Positions 60,758 to 64,000 of a stretch of 64,000 bases of DNA are shown here, piece after piece. The notes beneath the pieces were generated by a model. It saw only the letters and a program-made list of their open reading frames with translations, was not told where the DNA came from and made no database searches. Source of the stretch: Candidatus Thiosymbion ectosymbiont of Catanema sp. Cochon2018 (GTDB lineage Bacteria; Pseudomonadota; Gammaproteobacteria; Chromatiales; Chromatiaceae); contig WYCW01000004.1 of NCBI GenBank assembly GCA_011392765.1, positions 234,038 through 298,037 of the forward strand. Reading direction: 5' to 3'. The position numbers and the translations under genes are program-made. Positions within the stretch are counted from its first letter, which is position 1. Every line of letters starts with the position of its first letter.

Positions 60758-62159
60758 GCTGCAGGCCCGGATCACGGCTGCCCTCGGCAACCGGCGGATG
60801 CGGGCAAACATCCGGCGTGCCCTGGATAGATCGGTTGCCAAGCGCCTGGCGGCCTTCCCGGACCGGGATGAGTTGGAAGATCTCCGGGACCAGGGGCAGG
60901 CCATTCGGACCCATGCCCTGGCGCACCTCCCCGAGCTGCTCGATGAGCTGGAGCGCAATTGCAGCGCCAACGGCATTCGGGTCCATTGGGCCGAGACCTG
61001 CGAGCAGGCCAACCGCAAGGTGCTGGACATCCTACGCCGGCACGAGGCGCAGATGCTCATCAAGGGCAAGTCCATGGTCTCCGAGGAGCTGGGGCTCAAT
61101 GCCTTTCTGGAAGCTCGGGGGATCGAGGTGGTGGAGACGGACTTGGGGGAGCTCATCGTCCAGCTCGCGGGAGAACGCCCTTTCCACATCCTCGCCCCGG
61201 CCATCCACAAAGACCGGCGGCAGGTCGCCGAGCTCTTCAAGGCCAGGTTCCCGGAACTCCCGTACAGCGAGGACGCCGAAGAGCTCACGGCCAGCGCCCG
61301 CCGTATCCTGCGCGAGAAGTTCCGTGGTGCCGTAGCAGGACTCACCGGGGTCAACTTTGCAATAGCCGAGACCGGGACCCTGGCCCTGGTGGAGAACGAG
61401 GGCAATGGCCGCATGTGCACCACGGTACCCGAGGTGCATATCGCCGTCACCGGCATCGAGAAGGTGATCGCACGCCTGGACCAACTCCCGACCCTGCTGA
61501 CACTGCTCACCCGTTCCGCCACCGGTCAACCCATCACCACCTACGTCAACCTGATCGGCTCGCCGCGCCGGTCCGGCGAGCTGGACGGACCCCGGGAGGT
61601 CCACCTGGTCCTGCTGGACAACGGCAGATCGCGCATTTTCGCCGATCCGGAGCTCCGGGCCACCCTGCACTGCATCCGCTGCGGGGCCTGCCTGAACCAC
61701 TGCCCGGTGTATGTGCGCCTCGGCGGCCATGCCTATGGCACCGTCTATCCGGGCCCCCTCGGCAGTATCCTCGAGCCCCAGCTCCAGGGTCTGGATCGGG
61801 CCGGGGCGCTGGCGGATGCCTCCAGCCTATGCGGTGCCTGCAGTGAAGTGTGTCCGGTGCGCATTCCTGTCCCCCGACTCCTGAACCGGCTGCGCGCCGA
61901 AAGGGTAAGCGCCGGGGCCGGTTCCCAGGTTCGGGGCCGGGGCAGTCGGCGAGACTCCAGGCAGGCTGCGATCTGGCGCCTCTGGGCCTGGGTCCATACC
62001 AACCCCGGTCGCTACCGGCTCGTGAGCGGTCTGCTGAGCAGGACGGGTTCCCTGGTGCCGCGATTGGTTACCCCCTGGACCAGGAGCAGGCGCGCCCCAC
62101 GGCTCGCCCCGAAGGGCCTGCACCGACTGGCGCGGGAGGCAGGTTTCGGCGATGATTGA
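60747..62159 (+). CDS. lutB: Iron-sulfur lactate utilisation protein LutB
   Basis: 470 residues. LUD domain (about 65-290: 'LIKGKSMVSEELGLNAFLEA', 'EFVVETDLGE'-like 'VVETDLGELIVQLAGERPFH', 'GTLALVENEGNGRMCTTVPE'). Then two 4Fe-4S motifs: CIRCGACLNHCPVY (about 310) and CGACSEVCPVRIPV (about 360). The C-terminal about 80 residues are basic and membrane-facing. The start GTG overlaps lutA. lutC normally follows directly but here is 495 bases away. Confidence 0.93.
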   Translation: METELQARITAALGNRRMRANIRRALDRSVAKRLAAFPDRDELEDLRDQGQAIRTHALAHLPELLDELERNCSANGIRVHWAETCEQANRKVLDILRRHEAQMLIKGKSMVSEELGLNAFLEARGIEVVETDLGELIVQLAGERPFHILAPAIHKDRRQVAELFKARFPELPYSEDAEELTASARRILREKFRGAVAGLTGVNFAIAETGTLALVENEGNGRMCTTVPEVHIAVTGIEKVIARLDQLPTLLTLLTRSATGQPITTYVNLIGSPRRSGELDGPREVHLVLLDNGRSRIFADPELRATLHCIRCGACLNHCPVYVRLGGHAYGTVYPGPLGSILEPQLQGLDRAGALADASSLCGACSEVCPVRIPVPRLLNRLRAERVSAGAGSQVRGRGSRRDSRQAAIWRLWAWVHTNPGRYRLVSGLLSRTGSLVPRLVTPWTRSRRAPRLAPKGLHRLAREAGFGDD

Positions 62160-62653
62160 CACGATCCGAGCCCATAAAAACACCGCCACGAGCCGCACCC
62201 CCTCTTCCTCGGGAGGGTGTCGTAAAAGCCCGAATCAGGATCGGGATCGGGATCGAAATTCCGATTGCGATCCCGATTTCGATTTCGACCTACCTAGGCT
62301 CTCCAACAGTTGGTTGGGTTGGGCGTAGGAGATGGGGCCTTAGAGGCTGTCTAAAAAAAAGACCGTAGGCGTAGGCTGGGTTGAGGAACGAAACCCAGCT
62401 TTTCCGGGTCGCCTGGTTTGCTTGGTCTACCGCTTAGAATCAATGTGTTAGTTTTTAGACAGCCTCTTACCAGCAAACAGGGCAACAAGAAAAAATCCTG
62501 TTAATCCTGTCCTATTGGAATATTGCGACGAGTGTTCAGACGAAACCGCAACGTGTTTTAACTTTAGTTGTTTCCGAGATTCAGTATGTATATCCAGGGA
62601 CAACAAAATTATAACACCACCCGTGGTCCCGCACCGACGGTAAGGGCGTTCCC
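62160..62653. repeat. Repeat cluster inserted between lutB and lutC
   Basis: 62216-62340 is the middle of the long repeat (GGATCGGGATCGGGATCG facing CGATCCCGATTTCG). 62341-62467 is a complete small element with ends AGAGGCTGTCTAAAAA and complement TTTTTAGACAGCCTCT, carrying the 'GTAGGCTGGGTT ... AACCCAGC' palindrome. No gene. Confidence 0.8.
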
Positions 62654-63316
62654 ATGAGCGACGCCAGATCACGGATCCTCCGGCGCCTGGGTGAGAGTGA
62701 TACCCGCGGGAGCCGGGCGCCGCCCGATGTCCCCGTGCGCCGATTCGACTGGGACCCGGCGGAGTCCCTCCAGCGTTTTCAAGCCCGTCTGGGAGCGGCT
62801 CGCGGCGAGGTCCACCGAGTCGGTGCCGACTGGCCGCAACGGATACACGCACTCCTGCGGGCGAAAGGTGGTAACAATCTGCTCTATGGCCCCGCCGGTC
62901 CCCATGGGTCGGCGCTGGAGCAGGGCTGGCCGGACCCTGGTGCAGCTCGCTTGATCCCCTACCGGGAGCCCGTGGAGATCCGGCGCGAGGCCCTGTTCAA
63001 GTCCACGAACGCGGGCTTCACCAGCTGCCGGGGCGCCATCGCCGAGACCGGTTCCCTGATCTTGTGGCCGACGCCCCAGGAGCCGCGCCTCTTGTCCCTG
63101 GTGCCCCCCATCCACTTCGTGCTGCTGGACGCGGCCGAGCTCTGCCCGACCTTTCACGAGCTGCTGATCCGGCAGAACTGGCAGGCCGGCATGCCTGGAA
63201 ACGCCCTGCTGATCTCCGGTCCCTCCAAGTCCGCCGACATCGAGCAGACCCTGGCTTACGGGGTCCACGGACCGAAATCGCTGGTCGTCCTGGTTTGCGA
63301 GGCATTATGTTGTTAG
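62654..63316 (+). CDS. lutC: Lactate utilisation protein LutC
   Basis: 220 residues. LUD domain protein: 'SDARSRILRRLGESD', 'NAGFTSCRGAIAETGSLILW', 'EPRLLSLVPPIHFVLLDAAE', 'ALLISGPSKSADIEQTLAYG' and 'VHGPKSLVVLVCEALCC'. The last four residues may be changed: the family ends in V-x-L with no Cys pair. Probably still co-transcribed with lutAB, but the inserted palindromes may reduce its expression. Confidence 0.92.
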   Translation: MSDARSRILRRLGESDTRGSRAPPDVPVRRFDWDPAESLQRFQARLGAARGEVHRVGADWPQRIHALLRAKGGNNLLYGPAGPHGSALEQGWPDPGAARLIPYREPVEIRREALFKSTNAGFTSCRGAIAETGSLILWPTPQEPRLLSLVPPIHFVLLDAAELCPTFHELLIRQNWQAGMPGNALLISGPSKSADIEQTLAYGVHGPKSLVVLVCEALCC

Positions 63317-64000
63317 TGCAGCAGGGTCGAAGTACCGATAACATGGGAACCGTTTTTTTGCCGCAAAGGCAAACGCCAATTGAACGCAAATCGGTTGTAT
63401 AAAGATGACATGATCTTTTTTTGTCCGCAGATTACGCAGATTACGCAGATTCTCACAGATTGTTTTGTTATTAATCTGCGGAAATCTGCGGATAGATCCG
63501 AGCGACCGGATCATTTTTCCCCTACTCGATCCGAACTTCGGCCGCTCCGCTTCTTACCGCCAATCAACGTAAATCAGTCGAGACCGGTTTCCCATCATCT
63601 CGGTTCTTGGTCCATTTACCTTTATTTGCGTTCATTTGCGGACAACTCTTTCCGGGAAGATCCTGCCGACTCAATATTACCTGCCTGCCGGCAGGTCGGT
63701 AGTTGAGAGCATCTGTACTAGGATCCCTTGAGGGACCTGCATCTTTACAAATGAGTCAAGTTTGTGCACTGCACAAAAACATTTCTGTCTTTTGTTGGGC
63801 GGGAATCGCAAATTCTTTGAACCACGGAGGCAGACACGGATAAACACGGATCATAATCCGTGTTTGTCCGTGTCTGCCTCCGTGGTTCTTCGGTGCGGTT
63901 GGTCACGCCTCGTCGGTCTGAGGCGGAGCCTCGCTAGCGAATAAAGCGAATAAAAGGCCATCCATGACGGACCCATATTCCCTCACCACCCCGTCGCGCG
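63317..64000. repeat. Terminal block of dispersed repeats
   Basis: 63345-63395 'GCCGCAAAGGCAAACGCCAA' type; 63424-63495 palindrome of the 'CAGATTACGCAGATT' family; 63545-63650 'CGCCAATCAACGTAAATCAG' facing TTTGCGTTCATTTGCGGAC; 63718-63775 left end of the long CTAG repeat; 63816-63892 'CCACGGAGGCAGACACGG' palindrome; 63907-63937 reverse GAGGC-CTAG unit. 63938-64000: no call. Confidence 0.75.

Overview
The window looks like a chromosomal segment of a gammaproteobacterium. EttA, Hsp15/HslR, glutaredoxin 3, MltD, cytochrome c5, HldE/GmhA, a GTP-type PEP carboxykinase, LutABC and a serC-serA-pheA order all fit that group. The genome is unusually rich in repeats and decaying mobile DNA, as seen in some large-genome or symbiotic sulfur-oxidiser lineages. 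I did not place it to genus.

Layout. 1-8 kb is a defence and toxin-antitoxin (TA) island. It holds a lipoprotein gene cut by an IS630 copy, a SEFIR-domain gene, a Uma2 nuclease, fragments of a DNA phosphorothioation (dnd/dpt-like) locus, broken DUF433/DUF5615 modules, an AAA ATPase plus DUF4435 pair resembling PARIS, and a DNA methyltransferase tail. 8-31 kb is mostly housekeeping: recD, folA, tRNA-Ser, a mobB-aldolase fusion, ettA, gmhA, hldE, mltD, tRNA-Arg, cytochrome c5, pckG, hslR and grxC. It is interrupted by palindromic repeats, MITE-like elements, a hicAB relic, a kfrA-like gene and an MNT/HEPN relic. 31-39.3 kb is best read as an integron cassette array without an integrase (CALIN). 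Small genes all lie on the minus strand with attC-like sites at their 3' ends, and an ORF-less group II intron relic sits in the last attC. 39.6-51.6 kb has an AlbA_2 (Schlafen-like) regulator, recD2, two duplicated Uma2 genes, IS4 and IS5 relics, a dead CHAT-TPR protease gene, tandem repeats beside a REP-associated (RAYT) transposase, and an Rpn-like relic. 52-63.3 kb is metabolic and envelope: serC, an IS110 relic, serA, pheA, a porin, a glycosyltransferase with a broken gtrA, and lutABC with lutC separated by inserted repeats.

Main themes. (1) The intergenic DNA is built from a few repeat families that recur throughout. Several sit at CTAG sites, often making the stop codon of the preceding gene, and one MITE family shares its ends with an IS5-type element in the same window. 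(2) At least seven TA or defence genes are broken by these elements. In the HEPN/MNT pair, where an IS630 splits the antitoxin, the toxin has also lost its expected active-site arginine. (3) The best candidate systems are the SEFIR-lipoprotein pair, the PARIS-like pair and the membrane TIR-like cassette protein. Everything here is read from sequence by eye; family names rest on recognised motifs, not on database searches.
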